This document shows, piece by piece, positions 32,488 to 41,759 of a stretch of 64,000 bases of DNA. How positions within the stretch are numbered: position 1 is the first letter of the stretch; each line of letters opens with the position of its first letter. The notes under the pieces are model-generated. The model was not told the DNA's origin. It saw only the letters and a list, made by a program, of their open reading frames with translations, and searched no databases. The stretch is from Tubulanus polymorphus (lineage: Eukaryota > Nemertea > Palaeonemertea > Tubulaniformes > Tubulanidae): NCBI RefSeq assembly GCF_964204645.1, contig NC_134030.1:17365110-17429109 (forward strand), read 5' to 3'. A program made the translations under genes and the position numbers.

Positions 32488-35033
32488 CTTGCCCCCTTCA
32501 GTTCCCCAACTTATTTACTCTCTCTATCTACCAAGTTTCATCCACATGATCTCTCCCAAATTTGGTCTGATTTTTACAGAATATGCAACCTCCACCAACA
32601 ACTCCGAATAGAAAATACATTCCCAACCAACAACACTATATACCATGTTTCTGAATCCATCCCCTAGGCTAAACTACATGTATTACATTTCATTAGCCCT
32701 TAAACCAACTCTACGCATCAATCATAATAGTCATATATTACCGGACGGAAATAAAGAAAAATAAAATTCATCTTCATTTTACTTCCATTTAAAATTCGGA
32801 GGCGGTTCCTGTAAACCTCGTTATTAAAAAGGCGTAATATCAATCATATGTCTACATAACGAATACATAAATTAAATGGATCAAGACACAACTATATATT
32901 CAACATTTCAGAGAGAGAAGAGTGATTTATCCCAGTCTTTCACATATCTTTATATCATTTTATATAGATAACAATAACTTATAAATCACTTTATTTCCAA
33001 CTTTCATTACCACATTGTTAAAGCGGTTTCCATCGCCGCTAATGCCTTATAACGTTTACACAATATAGCCGATACTATCACGGCTATAATTTCTAATGGA
33101 ATAAGTATATTACTCCCGATTTTTAAATAGCTATGTGTCCCCTTAATGCCCTACTCCAGTGAGACAGCAATGAGCATTTTCCAATTATAGTCATTCCTCA
33201 ATCTAGCAATTGGACATTGTTGCGAGGGCGCAGAGTGGCGACTAGTCTCTGAGACATCTGGGTGATCCATCTGTGCCGGGCAAAGGACATTGTACTCGTC
33301 TATGCACGAACGTTATGCATAGACGGACTTTATCAAGGCTTCCTTCGCTGTTAAGTTATTCGGCGTTTTCTTCGCCGAAAGTAGTTGAATCAAGTAGTAG
33401 TGTCGTTTGCGTCAACCCGTAGTACATTGATGTAGTATCAGAGTGGTAGTAGAGCAGTACCAGAAGTTGGAGATAGGCATCAAAGCGATTTTATCAGCGT
33501 AATTCTGGTAGTGACATCTGAAGCAGTCCTATAGTACACCTGATGTAGTAGCTGATGACAACAAGGCAGTACAGTTGTACACGTGAGCGGCGGCGATCTT
33601 AACCAATCAACGAGCAGCTTGGTGTCTTCTTGCGGCAAAATGTTTTTGTTTTGTATTTTTGTCATAGCGGGCACTTGACGTCTGTGGTTTTCTTCAGAGA
33701 CTGGGATGTGACTTCCAACGGTGTAGTTAGCAGTACCTGCAACCAGGCCTTTTTGAAGATAAGTGTAATGGCTATATCTCATCGTCTAATATCGACAATA
33801 TGAAGTACCTCTTTGCTTTCTCATGACATTACACGCAAGGGTCGACACCAATTCTAAGTTATACGTATATGTTAAAACATGCAGATTCATTAGATTAGAT
33901 ATTTTAAAATATAAACCTAAGTTGTTGCACCTGAAAAAAACTTTTGATAAATGGTGTAGAGAAACAAAAATTAATTTCTGTTTACTACCGCACGCACTCT
34001 TTGCCGTCTGTTGTTATGAATGCTATGAGCCTAGTGCAGACTTGGGTAATCAACAGCTGAAGGCATCAACTAATAGTGTGTTGAGTCAGGGCGAACTCTA
34101 TCAGCGAAATGCTGAAAGGTGAGAAACTATGCAAGCTCAAAGATTGTATTGATTTCAGTATGTAAAATGTCCAAAAGTAAAGTTCTTTGCTTCTTCTGTG
34201 CGCCAACTTTATCTGGTGATCAGTATTAGATCATTATTTTATTTATGTGAGAAAAATTGGCTCTTTTTGAAATTTCATACTCTCTATACGAGTTATATAT
34301 TAATAATACTGTTAGAATAAATATGCCGTGGTATACATATATAAATATGCATACCTATATAAATCCATACAATGTACGTAAACACATACACAGTATAAAG
34401 TTGCAACTCTCATATATTTGTTAAAAAATTATATCTTTGTTGATCATACTCAGTTTTCTAAATTCTAAGTACTAAATAATAGATCTACATACTAAATATT
34501 CGCAATGGAAATTACTAGGGTGATGTTTCGACGGGCAACGAAATCATTTTCCCATCCGGGTATGCCAAATAAAGATAAGTCTCAAAACTTAAGCCAATAA
34601 TTTTCTGAATACGGAAGTATTGGATCCAAGAAATCCGTGGATCCAGTCCGACTTTACCATTATAAGGATGCCGTATGGAACTTTATTAATATAGTAGGGC
34701 AGTCGGGAAAATCGCGGATTTAAATATTTAGGACATCATCCAAAGAGGAAAGGGACAAAACTACCGTGCACCCTCCGCGTTGAAATCTATAACAATTAAT
34801 CAAATACCTCGAGATAAACAGACCAGTCTGGGCGAGGATGTAAAAAAACAATGGTTAGTAGCAAAATGTGAGAATTTGCGTGGATACGCTCCAAGACAAA
34901 GTAAGTATGGGCGGAACCATCTGCCAAGACATTTTCTGAGGTGGGTGGAACAAAGGTCAGAGACCTATTGACAGTAATCCTAAATCCGGTAGCCACAGGA
35001 TAGCGTTCGTGGCTATAGGGGGAATTAATGCCG
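32488..35033. other. BEL 5' LTR remainder and unassigned sequence
   Basis: The first several hundred bases are probably the rest of the BEL 5' LTR, but the outer end is not defined. Beyond about 33170 I see only short frames (33480-33782, 33823-34122, 34780-34971) without recognisable domains. No RNA gene or repeat shared with the rest of the window is evident. Confidence 0.3.
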
Positions 35034-35351
35034 CTAGTCCCCTGCGGTTACCGCGATACAGTAAAATGCGATCACGAGAGCTACTAGACTAGACGCTAGT
35101 GAAATACAACTAATTAAGTCGGATTGGGACACGCCCATTAGACTTGAGGATTCACGCCACGGAGACGCAAGAGCATCCGCCTTCGTGGCAAAAAGCTCGA
35201 CCTTCCTGTGCCCCTCCGCTGACACCTTACGGAAGCTGGCGGTGAACTTCTGCTCAGTGTCAGCTACTTTGTCCCATTTGTCTGTTTTGATGGTTATTGT
35301 TGTGGATCTGTATTCTCCACCAATGTTGTGGTGCTGGTTTGCGTTCTTCAC
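35034..35351 (-). CDS. 105-residue protein with C-terminal membrane span
   Basis: Starts MKNANQHHNIGGEYRS; the middle is basic/polar (WDKVADTEQKFTASFRKVSA), and the C-terminal ~25 residues form one hydrophobic segment (DLISCISLASSLVALVIAFY) just before the stop, like a tail-anchored protein. The ATG lies a short distance downstream of an LTR-like promoter/poly(A) module on the same strand (35370-35640), which suggests it belongs to another mobile element. I do not recognise the family. Confidence 0.35.
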   Translation of the reverse strand: MKNANQHHNIGGEYRSTTITIKTDKWDKVADTEQKFTASFRKVSAEGHRKVELFATKADALASPWRESSSLMGVSQSDLISCISLASSLVALVIAFYCIAVTAGD

Positions 35352-35369
35352 TCGTGTTGTTGTTGTTTA

Positions 35370-35640
35370 ATTCCTCCGAGTATGAGGGTTCATCCGATTC
35401 GAGATATTCCTCTCACTCGAGAATAATAATAACACTTCTCGTGGATCTAAGTTTCTTTCTTTATTCTGCCAATACAATTCTTATTCCTTCCTACCCTACA
35501 GCTCGTATCTTAAGCTTCTCCACCACTCTCGCTCTCAACCCCCTTACTGTGCTGACCCTCCCTTTTTATACCATTTCATGTTACTCACGACGTATACTTC
35601 TACATAGCTCGGTATTGATCCGCAGCTGAATTGTACTTTC
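35370..35640 (-). promoter_or_regulatory. LTR-like promoter and poly(A) module
   Basis: Minus strand has TATAAAAAGGGAGGG (near 35565) and about 100 bases later an AATAAAG poly(A)-type signal (near 35458), then a purine-rich stretch ending ATTAAACAACAACAAC just before the ORF at 35034-35351. A promoter and poly(A) signal this close is typical of an LTR R region. I found no primer site or second copy, so this stays tentative. Confidence 0.35.
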
Positions 35641-35919
35641 AAAAAGATCAAACGATTTGTATACGTAGGTTTCTTGGCATGGTCCTGGGAGAACACACGC
35701 ATTGTTCCTTATGTACGATAATACATTATCCGCCTTAATGGTTGTTTGTCTGAAACATTTATACTTGTATCAGACGAACATTCTAAATCACTTTGAAGGT
35801 AATCACGGCGCTGTAGTCATGAGAAGAATTCGTGGAAATGAGCAATTATGAAATCAACTTATGAAACACTCGCTGACCCTTAGTCTGATAATTCGATAAT
35901 AAGGAGTAATATTAAAGAG

Positions 35920-36074
35920 TAATATTAAAAAGTAATATTAAAGAGTTTTATTATTTTAATTAATAAGAGTTTGTGTGTTTAAATTTGTATGTACTAATAA
36001 TGATAAAGAATATAAATAAGAAAGATGATATTTCGGCTTACATTGTATATTACTATTTAGACAAAATTAAATAC
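35920..36074 (+). repeat. Solo LTR of family B, left part
   Basis: Matches in inverse orientation 8685-8765 and 2281-2304, including GATGATATTTCGGCTTA. It is interrupted at 36074 by family A copy A1 and resumes at 45251. The left end is not sharply defined (a triplicated AGTAATATTAAA motif lies at 35913-35950). Confidence 0.7.
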
Positions 36075-36994
36075 TGATCCGCGGCAAGATTCCGTAGTAA
36101 CTAAAAAATGTTTGTAATGTTGGTTTTTGTTTGCGTTGGTGGTTTCTTTGTGGGTATCAGACAACAAACGATGTAGTCTAAAATTGTGCAAGTTGTTGTT
36201 TGATGCTTCGATCTATCAGTGCTGACAATAAATCAGCCTGGTGCAAAAATAATTCTTTCTCGGTTCTTGTGCTGCGATATCTGGCAAACATTCAGAATCA
36301 TTTTTAAACTTAAGAATAGACGGAACCGTAATTGGTTGGGTCGGAACAATGAGGTGCTTTGATAATGTGGTTTGTGCAGGGATCTCGCTGTTACTTCTTG
36401 ATACTCCCGACTACTTTCTATAAAAGGAAGAACCGGAAGTATAGGAAGACATTGTTGTTTTGCTTTATCCTGTATTATAATAGAATTAGTTAAATTATAA
36501 ATGAAAATTGGTATTATAAGTATAGAATGATTTTAGATTTGATAATTAATTACATTGTATTTCTGAATCAAAAGTTTACTATTGTTAATTGGAAAAAGAA
36601 ACGATGAGTTTGTTCCATAATCTAGGTGAAAACTAAGTTTTGAAAATATATCTAAATTAAGTATCCTGGATGTTAATTAAGGACAAGACCTTTATAATCG
36701 CTTAAGTTTTATGGAAGTTTAATTGTGGCAAATATCAATACTAGCTCTCTAAAGTTTCTGTTGGTGTACATGTCTGTTGGTAACTCGTAGAGAATAGCTG
36801 CTCTCTCAACAATGATAAGCAAGGAGTGAGTAAATCAAAGCGCGTCATGACAGGAGGGTTGAAAAGAAAAGTTACTTTGGCAAATCAGTTTCTCAAATAA
36901 TTTTAGATTAGCGAATCATTAAGGCTAATTCTACATGTCCAAAACCGTCATGACAGCTAGGTTGCTGCTCCTTGCCAAAAGTCGAACGGGAGAG

Positions 36995-37029
36995 TCGGCA
37001 TTCTAGGAATGCCGATCTTTTCTATAAAA
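36995..37029 (+). promoter_or_regulatory. A1 LTR core promoter with adjacent palindrome
   Basis: TATAAAA at 37023-37029 is preceded by a perfect palindrome TCGGCATTCTAGGAATGCCGA (36995-37015, 9-bp arms). The same pair is in the 3' LTR (TATA box at 44921-44927). In A2 the TATA box is kept in the 5' LTR (56780-56786) but the palindrome is degraded, and the A2 3' LTR has lost the TATA box by deletion. Confidence 0.65.
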
Positions 37030-37289
37030 GAGGCCCGCAGTCTTGAGAAAGCAGACCTACTAGGGACGCTCGTTAAGATACTTGAGATTTGGGTTGAAAT
37101 ACCAGAATTAAGACGGGTTACCAACAGTAGTGTACAATAGGAATTTAGAGTTAGGAATTGGACTGTGTGCTATCTGGAGATATTACTATTATCAAGGTAA
37201 ATAAAATCTATTTTATTTTTATTATATTCAATCAGAATTTCGGCATTTTAGTTTGATTATTTGGGTTTGTGCACGGACACGTTCTCTCG

Positions 37290-37298
37290 CCAGGGACC
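37290..37298 (+). promoter_or_regulatory. U5 anti-tRNA-Phe motif CCAGGGACC
   Basis: CCAGGGACC is the exact complement of GGTCCCTGG, the variable-loop/T-stem segment of eukaryotic tRNA-Phe. It lies 56 bases upstream of the primer site. The same 9-mer is in the A1 3' LTR (45188-45196), A2 5' LTR (57058-57066), and family B LTRs (45821-45829; minus strand 1677-1685). This is comparable to the primer-activation signals of retroviruses; function here is inference. Confidence 0.55.
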
Positions 37299-37354
37299 GA
37301 TCTTTACGTTTTTATATTCAACGATTAAGGAGAGGATTGTGACCGGTGTATCAT

Positions 37355-37372
37355 TGGTGCCGAAACCCGGGA
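37355..37372 (+). promoter_or_regulatory. A1 primer-binding site for tRNA-Phe
   Basis: TGGTGCCGAAACCCGGGA, an exact complement of the 3' 18 nt of eukaryotic tRNA-Phe, two bases inside the LTR end. It is required for minus-strand DNA priming by an RT that the element itself does not encode. Confidence 0.92.
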
Positions 37373-37412
37373 AATCAATAATCTTCGGTTTACGATAAAC
37401 TTTTTACATTAA

Positions 37413-37958
37413 TTGTTTAGTTTTGTTCAAATGGTACATATTTCCGTATGCTCCCACTGTGGTGCGAGGAACGCATTCTCTAAGAAGCGCCGCACTACAA
37501 CCAACTCAACATACGAAAAGAAATTGTGGGGGTCGAACCCACCTAATACCAAACCGTTTGAAATTCCGGTCGAGTTTCGGGAACCATTGTGGGATTTGAA
37601 CCCACTGCCCCCTCCGGTCGACCCTGTTGAGACACTGCGGGATTCGAACCCCAGAGGTGCACAGCCATTTGAGATCCCGGAAGAGTATCGGGAGCCGTTG
37701 TGGGATTCGAACCCACTGCTGACTTTGGCCGTATCTGCTGAGCCTTTACGGGATTCTAACCCGACCGCCACACAGCGCGAAGCTTCGATCACCTCGAGGG
37801 ATTCGAACCCTCTCGAACGCCGGCAAAGGGTAAAGCCAGTGAAAGTGCCCGAGAAATTCGACCCATTTTGGGCACATTTCTTTCGCGATTTTGCAAACCC
37901 GGCCGAGTTGTTCTTTGGTGATAAAGACGCTGACGGCTATTTCCTTTGTCCAGCATAG
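37413..37958 (+). CDS. Family A ORF1: CxxC protein with six T-arm-derived repeats
   Basis: 181 residues; the best ATG is at 37431 (MVHISVCSHCGARNAFSKK). It has an N-terminal CSHC knuckle, then six repeats of L(W/R)DSNP at irregular spacing with linkers such as PFEIPEEYREP, then an aromatic/acidic tail (FFGDKDADGYF). Each repeat is encoded by a hairpin-forming 17-mer like GTGGGATTCGAACCCAC, the complement of a tRNA T arm. ORF2 is a paralogue with the same order. No known family. Whether the protein or the nucleic acid is the selected product is open; copy 3 keeps parts of the protein. Confidence 0.6.
   Translation: MFSFVQMVHISVCSHCGARNAFSKKRRTTTNSTYEKKLWGSNPPNTKPFEIPVEFREPLWDLNPLPPPVDPVETLRDSNPRGAQPFEIPEEYREPLWDSNPLLTLAVSAEPLRDSNPTATQREASITSRDSNPLERRQRVKPVKVPEKFDPFWAHFFRDFANPAELFFGDKDADGYFLCPA
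37526..37815 (+). repeat. T-arm-complementary hairpin array 1 (six copies)
   Basis: Six 17-mers of the form GTGGG-ATTCGAA-CCCAC. The minus strand reads as a tRNA T arm / B box (GGGTTCGAATCCC). Stem ends covary: GTGGG...CCCAC, GAGGG...CCCTC, and CGGG...CCCG in the fifth copy, so pairing is kept while the sequence changes. The first copy is at 37526-37542, the second at 37589-37605. Confidence 0.75.
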
Positions 37959-38052
37959 ACTAAGGGGGTCTTATAGTACCAGTCAATTGTTAACTTTATG
38001 ATTGCCTGATTGTTATTTGTGGAAAATATTTTGTGTTGTTTGTGATTGATAC

Positions 38053-38493
38053 ATGTCAGCTGGGTTGAGGTGTGGTTACTGTGGGGCAACGGTTTACAAG
38101 ACGCACACGCTTGCCCCAGTCCCCAAGTCTAGTTGGGAGGTACCAGCTCATTTAAGGGAGCCACTGTGGGATTCGAACCCACTCAGCACCAAGGGTACCA
38201 CTAACAACAGAGCTGCTGAACAGCCACTGTGGGATTCGAACCCACTTAGCATCAAGGGTATTACCAACGACAGAGCTGTTGAACAGCCACTGTGGGATTC
38301 AAACCCACTCAGCACAAAGGGTACCAATAACGACGGAGCGGTCGGACAGACTCTGAGGGATTCGAACCCTCCACCCAGCGGGCTTAATATTTATACGTCT
38401 ACCTGGGATCAGGGGGATTTCAGTTTATGTGCTATCCCTGACCACAACGTATTGTTGGCTGATAAGTCGCGAATATACAGCTACTTTGATTAA
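38053..38493 (+). CDS. Family A ORF2: CxxC protein with four LWDSNP repeats
   Basis: 146 residues, MSAGLRCGYCGATVYKTHTL at the N-terminus (a CxxC zinc-ribbon-like half-knuckle), then WEVPAHLREP and four tandem 21-residue repeats with LWDSNPLSTKGT-type cores; the last has LRDSNP. The tail (LLADKSRIYSYFD) resembles the ORF1 tail. The minus-strand copy at 19402-19683 keeps the N-terminus almost unchanged, so protein-level constraint is likely. It could be a nucleic-acid-binding accessory protein; this is inference only. Confidence 0.65.
   Translation: MSAGLRCGYCGATVYKTHTLAPVPKSSWEVPAHLREPLWDSNPLSTKGTTNNRAAEQPLWDSNPLSIKGITNDRAVEQPLWDSNPLSTKGTNNDGAVGQTLRDSNPPPSGLNIYTSTWDQGDFSLCAIPDHNVLLADKSRIYSYFD
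38166..38371 (+). repeat. T-arm-complementary hairpin array 2 (four copies, 63-bp period)
   Basis: GTGGGATTCGAACCCAC at 38166, 38229 and (one change) 38292, then GAGGGATTCGAACCCTC at 38355, exactly 63 bp apart. The last copy shows a compensatory T-A to A-T change in the stem, paired with a Trp to Arg change in the protein. Confidence 0.8.
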
Positions 38494-38585
38494 ATTGGGG
38501 TTATTTATTTAAATTATAATAAGCAATTAAACTCGAATTGTATAATTTTCTTTTTGGTGATTATTATTTGTAAGTTAGTACGTTA

Positions 38586-39407
38586 ATGTCGGGGTCAATT
38601 ACGGTGAGGTGCACAAACAAACGTCGTAGCACTGGTTATTGGAGTACACTACCCCGAAAAAGGTGTCTCACTACTGTGAGTATAGCACCCGCAACACCTA
38701 CCATCACAACTGCTTCCCCTGGGACCAGTGCTGGGACTCCAACTTCTCAGTCTTCAGACTTTGACTTTTTGGATAGTTGTTTGTATTGTGAGGGCCCAAC
38801 GTTAGCGGTTTTTCAGGACCAGGTAAATTGTACTTGCTCGTTTTCAGTGACCCCTTCTCCGCCCCTAAGTCCTTCGGGTACGGATTCGATCCGAGATAGC
38901 TCGATACGGACTGGTGAACCTTTCACACGGCCGCCGTCATCAGCTGGATCAACCGGTTCCAGCGACTCAAGCTTTTCGTGCTGTTGTTCGGTGCCGCCTG
39001 GTTCACCTATAGGGTTTGATCAGTTCGACTTAGAGCAACCGGCAGACCTGTCTGCAACTCGATCTTTAAACAGACCATTAGCAATTGTTACGCCTGTAGC
39101 GGGCCAACTGTTGGGCGGACATTTGGGCGCACCTGTCCAAAGTTTTCCACTAGACCTGTCCTTAGGTGCGTCTGCGGTTGACCAACCGTTGGATCTGTCG
39201 CCCAGCGGGGGTTTAGGCCGATTTTCGGAAAGTCAGTCTGCCCTTGGCCCTTGCACCTCGTGGACTTTTGAGGAGATTGATGACATTCTTTCGTCATTTT
39301 TAAGGGAAGAGTTTACGGTGGAGGAGGTTGCCCGTACTTGGGAAAACCTACTTTGTTGGGCTGATCGCCAGGATCAGGTTTGGAATTTAAAAGTAGCATC
39401 ATCGTAG
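38586..39407 (+). CDS. Family A ORF3: Ser/Thr/Pro-rich protein with three PxDLS motifs
   Basis: 273 residues. Basic N-terminus (VRCTNKRRSTGYWSTLPRKR), long low-complexity Ser/Thr/Pro region with clustered cysteines (CLYC, CTCSF, FSCCCS), three PxDLS motifs at about residues 150-205 (PADLS, PLDLS, PLDLS), and an acidic helical C-terminus (FEEIDDILSSFLREEFTVEE, WENLLCWAD). PxDLS is the known docking motif for the CtBP corepressor. Copy 3 keeps the motif and the basic N-terminus; A2 has lost the ORF. No enzyme domain. A regulatory or tethering role is inference. Confidence 0.65.
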   Translation: MSGSITVRCTNKRRSTGYWSTLPRKRCLTTVSIAPATPTITTASPGTSAGTPTSQSSDFDFLDSCLYCEGPTLAVFQDQVNCTCSFSVTPSPPLSPSGTDSIRDSSIRTGEPFTRPPSSAGSTGSSDSSFSCCCSVPPGSPIGFDQFDLEQPADLSATRSLNRPLAIVTPVAGQLLGGHLGAPVQSFPLDLSLGASAVDQPLDLSPSGGLGRFSESQSALGPCTSWTFEEIDDILSSFLREEFTVEEVARTWENLLCWADRQDQVWNLKVASS

Positions 39408-39441
39408 GGATAATAATAATTTGATTACTCTGGTTTAGAAA

Positions 39442-40539
39442 ATGGCAACTAGAAGCGGGACAACATACGGGTCGGACGATGCGGGTGGCTTGCAGGGGCA
39501 AACCTCTACAGGAGGGAACCCACAGGGTCACCCCCCAATTAGCAATGACACGGTTTTAGAGGCCCTCTCGGGCTTACGCGAACAGGTGGACACGGCCACC
39601 GCGTTTATGAACTTCTCCATGCTCCCGAAATTTACAGGACGAGACAGTCAGTGCGTCTCTGATTGGTTCAGAGGGTTCAATCGTTTGGCCGATCTGAGAG
39701 GCTGGGACAAAAATGCCAAAAAGAAACAGTTAGATTGGTTTTTGGCTGGCCCAGCCCTAGTTCTATTCAATGACCTCCGCATTGATCAGGCGACCGATTC
39801 GACCGGCACAAAAATTACCACTCCCTGGGAAAATATTGTCCGTGCGTTTTGCGCGCAATTTAGCCCTACCTCGTGGGCTTTGGACAAGGAGTCGGCTTTG
39901 ACGACGATGCGACAGGGGGAGACACAACCGGTCGATAGGTTTGCGGAAGAGATTGATCGTGTGGCCTCGAGTTTGAAATTTTCGGACCACCAGAAAAATA
40001 TGTTACTAATTAACAACTCACGCCCTGACATCTCTGTCTACCTGTTGTCACAGCGTCCGACGACATTTAGGGATGCATGGGAGGCAGCCAGAATGGCGGA
40101 GCATATCGAACAACGTAAAGCTCTGTCGTCTCCCAAGGTATCGCAAATTGGGACCGAACCAAATAAAGCGATGGGTGACGTTATGGCTGAATTACGGGAC
40201 ATGTTCCGCCAAATTATGGACATCCAGAAGTCTACCCGTACTCAGCGGAATGATAGAGCCACATTTTATAGCGAAAGCCGCCCGTCACAAAGGTCACAAG
40301 ATGGCCAGGTGGTGTGCTTTCAATGTCACGCCCCTGGTCATTACGCCAGGAATTGCCCGACGTGGCGTTACGACCAACAAAGGTCACCAAACCGGGACGC
40401 ATTTCAGCGTGATAATCGCCGTCCCCAAAATGCTAGTAGGGGTCACTTTCGGTCACAGAATCTTGGGCGTGATTCCCAGCGGGTTAATCGAACATTTGGC
40501 CATGGAAACGACCGGAGACCTCATCCTATGGACCGATAA
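39442..40539 (+). CDS. gag: Family A Gag (capsid + CCHC zinc knuckle)
   Basis: 365 residues from a good ATG (AAAATGG). Gypsy-type Gag: capsid core from about residue 50 (LPKFTGRD, VSDWFRGFNRLADLRGW, GPALVLFNDLRI, FAEEIDRVASSLKFSDHQ, YLLSQRPTTFRDAWEAARMA), then one CCHC knuckle at about residues 291-304 (CFQCHAPGHYARNC) and a basic tail. It forms the particle and binds RNA. Its reading frame is intact, in line with the young LTRs. The next ORF overlaps in the -1 frame near 40485-40539, but I see no classical slippery heptamer. Confidence 0.9.
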   Translation: MATRSGTTYGSDDAGGLQGQTSTGGNPQGHPPISNDTVLEALSGLREQVDTATAFMNFSMLPKFTGRDSQCVSDWFRGFNRLADLRGWDKNAKKKQLDWFLAGPALVLFNDLRIDQATDSTGTKITTPWENIVRAFCAQFSPTSWALDKESALTTMRQGETQPVDRFAEEIDRVASSLKFSDHQKNMLLINNSRPDISVYLLSQRPTTFRDAWEAARMAEHIEQRKALSSPKVSQIGTEPNKAMGDVMAELRDMFRQIMDIQKSTRTQRNDRATFYSESRPSQRSQDGQVVCFQCHAPGHYARNCPTWRYDQQRSPNRDAFQRDNRRPQNASRGHFRSQNLGRDSQRVNRTFGHGNDRRPHPMDR

Positions 40540-40541
40540 GG

Positions 40542-40672
40542 GTGGGGTCACGCAATGAATGGTCAACTGAGCCCTCGCCGGACTCGTTAATAAGGAGTGA
40601 TTATTGGTGGGATGACACATATTCGGGTTATCATAGTTATGATGATGACAGTCCGGTAATTGATGATTATAT

Positions 40673-40716
<44 letters not shown>

Positions 40717-41759
40717 ATTATTATTTAGAGGACGATAGGGATGATATATTTGACATGTCATTTGATCAGGGCGACATGCTAGCTGACTCATTTTCTCTTT
40801 ATTTTGAACCTGAGGGGAACTGTAATGCAGATTACTTAGATGACACTGAACCTTTACATTTAGATAAGTTTATTGATTATCACACTCCTTCATGGGGTGC
40901 CGATGACGTTTATGACATTCAAGATCGTAACTTTGGGGATAGCTGGAGGGACAATTCTCAGTTGTCGTTAGATGGAAATTTTTATATGGATCAGGGATCC
41001 AATTTTGAGGACATCTGGAAGGACAATTCCCAGTTGTCGGCTACTTACGGGCATATAAATAGACACAGGAGGGTTACGTTTAGCGATCCGGTTAAATTGC
41101 AGGAGGTACGTGCTGATATGGCGTGCTCAGGTGACAATATTTGTATTGATAGGTCACACCCTAGAGGGGTTAATGGTCCGACGGATTCGGCAGAAGATGA
41201 CCTTTTTAGAGATAGGAAGTCTCATTTAGATTGTCACGAAGGCGCTTTTGATCAGTATAGGTACCCAGCAACCTCCGAATCAGCAATACAATGTGATCTT
41301 GTGTCATCAGATTCAAGTAGTAGTAATAATTCACGATCGGAATGTCTTAATGATCAGAGTAATATGGAAACTATTTTGTCAAAGATATCTAGTCAGGAGT
41401 CAATGTCGGAGAATTTGTGTCACTCGTTTGAAAGAGGACAGAACTTTCCTGTCACCTCAAATGCCAGCAGTTTTCACCATCCAGTTAGGGATGGCATGTC
41501 CCATGAACAGGACAGAGGTCAAGTTGTCCTCACGTCTAAACCGAATATGCAAATCAACGAAAAGGTTGGGATAGGAGATTCGAACTCCGATTGTCAACCA
41601 ACTGTTCACTGTCAGGAACAATTTCCACCTGTTACGATGACTTTAGGTAACACGTCAACCAACGACATAGGGTCCTTTTCCAGTCAGAACAACACTATTG
41701 GACAGGAGGCTTATTCCCCGTCAAATCATGGCAACTGCCGCCAACCGAGTGACTGGTAG
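40542..41759 (+). CDS. Family A acidic spacer protein
   Basis: About 405 residues, open in the -1 frame relative to gag; no ATG at its start, so it is probably reached by frameshifting or read from an internal start. Extremely acidic: an uninterrupted Asp run encoded by a GAT microsatellite (about 40676-40716), then Asp/Ser-rich sequence with repeated DNSQLS motifs (about residues 130-165). No enzyme motif. Families A2 and C have homologues at the same place (SWGADDVYDIQDR in both A copies). The position between Gag and protease is unusual for gypsy-like elements. Confidence 0.7.
40676..40716 (+). repeat. (GAT)n microsatellite in coding sequence
   Basis: About 14 GAT units coding poly-Asp in the spacer. 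A2 has only remnants (GATGATGTTGATGATTATTTTGAG), so the tract is length-variable between copies. Confidence 0.85.

Larger units (their letters stand above)
36075..37352 (+). repeat. A1 5' LTR
   Basis: 1278 bp. The end is set at GTATC rather than the usual CA because both A1 and A2 then show perfect 5-bp duplications (AATAC, GCTAG). It contains a TATAAAA box at 37023-37029, a poly(A)-type AATAAA near 37200, and two GTCATGAC palindromes about 105 bases apart near 36847 and 36950. Confidence 0.9.

Noticed and set aside
27201-32667. Plus-strand ORFs over the BEL region
   Set aside because: They are antisense shadows of the recognisable minus-strand Gag-Pol frames.
36075-36080. Canonical TG...CA LTR with a 4-bp duplication for family A
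   Set aside because: Works for A1 but not for A2; a GTATC end with 5-bp duplications fits both.
37526-38371. Ten B-box/T-arm matches as tRNA genes
   Set aside because: No A box, acceptor stem or anticodon arm at the right distances; they are regularly spaced repeats inside ORFs.
38286-38371. CRISPR-like array from 63-bp periodic repeats
   Set aside because: Spacers are themselves repeated coding sequence and the setting is a eukaryotic retroelement.
38760-39380. LxCxE retinoblastoma-binding motif next to PxDLS in ORF3
   Set aside because: The nearest candidates (LYCEG, LLCWAD) do not have the required spacing.
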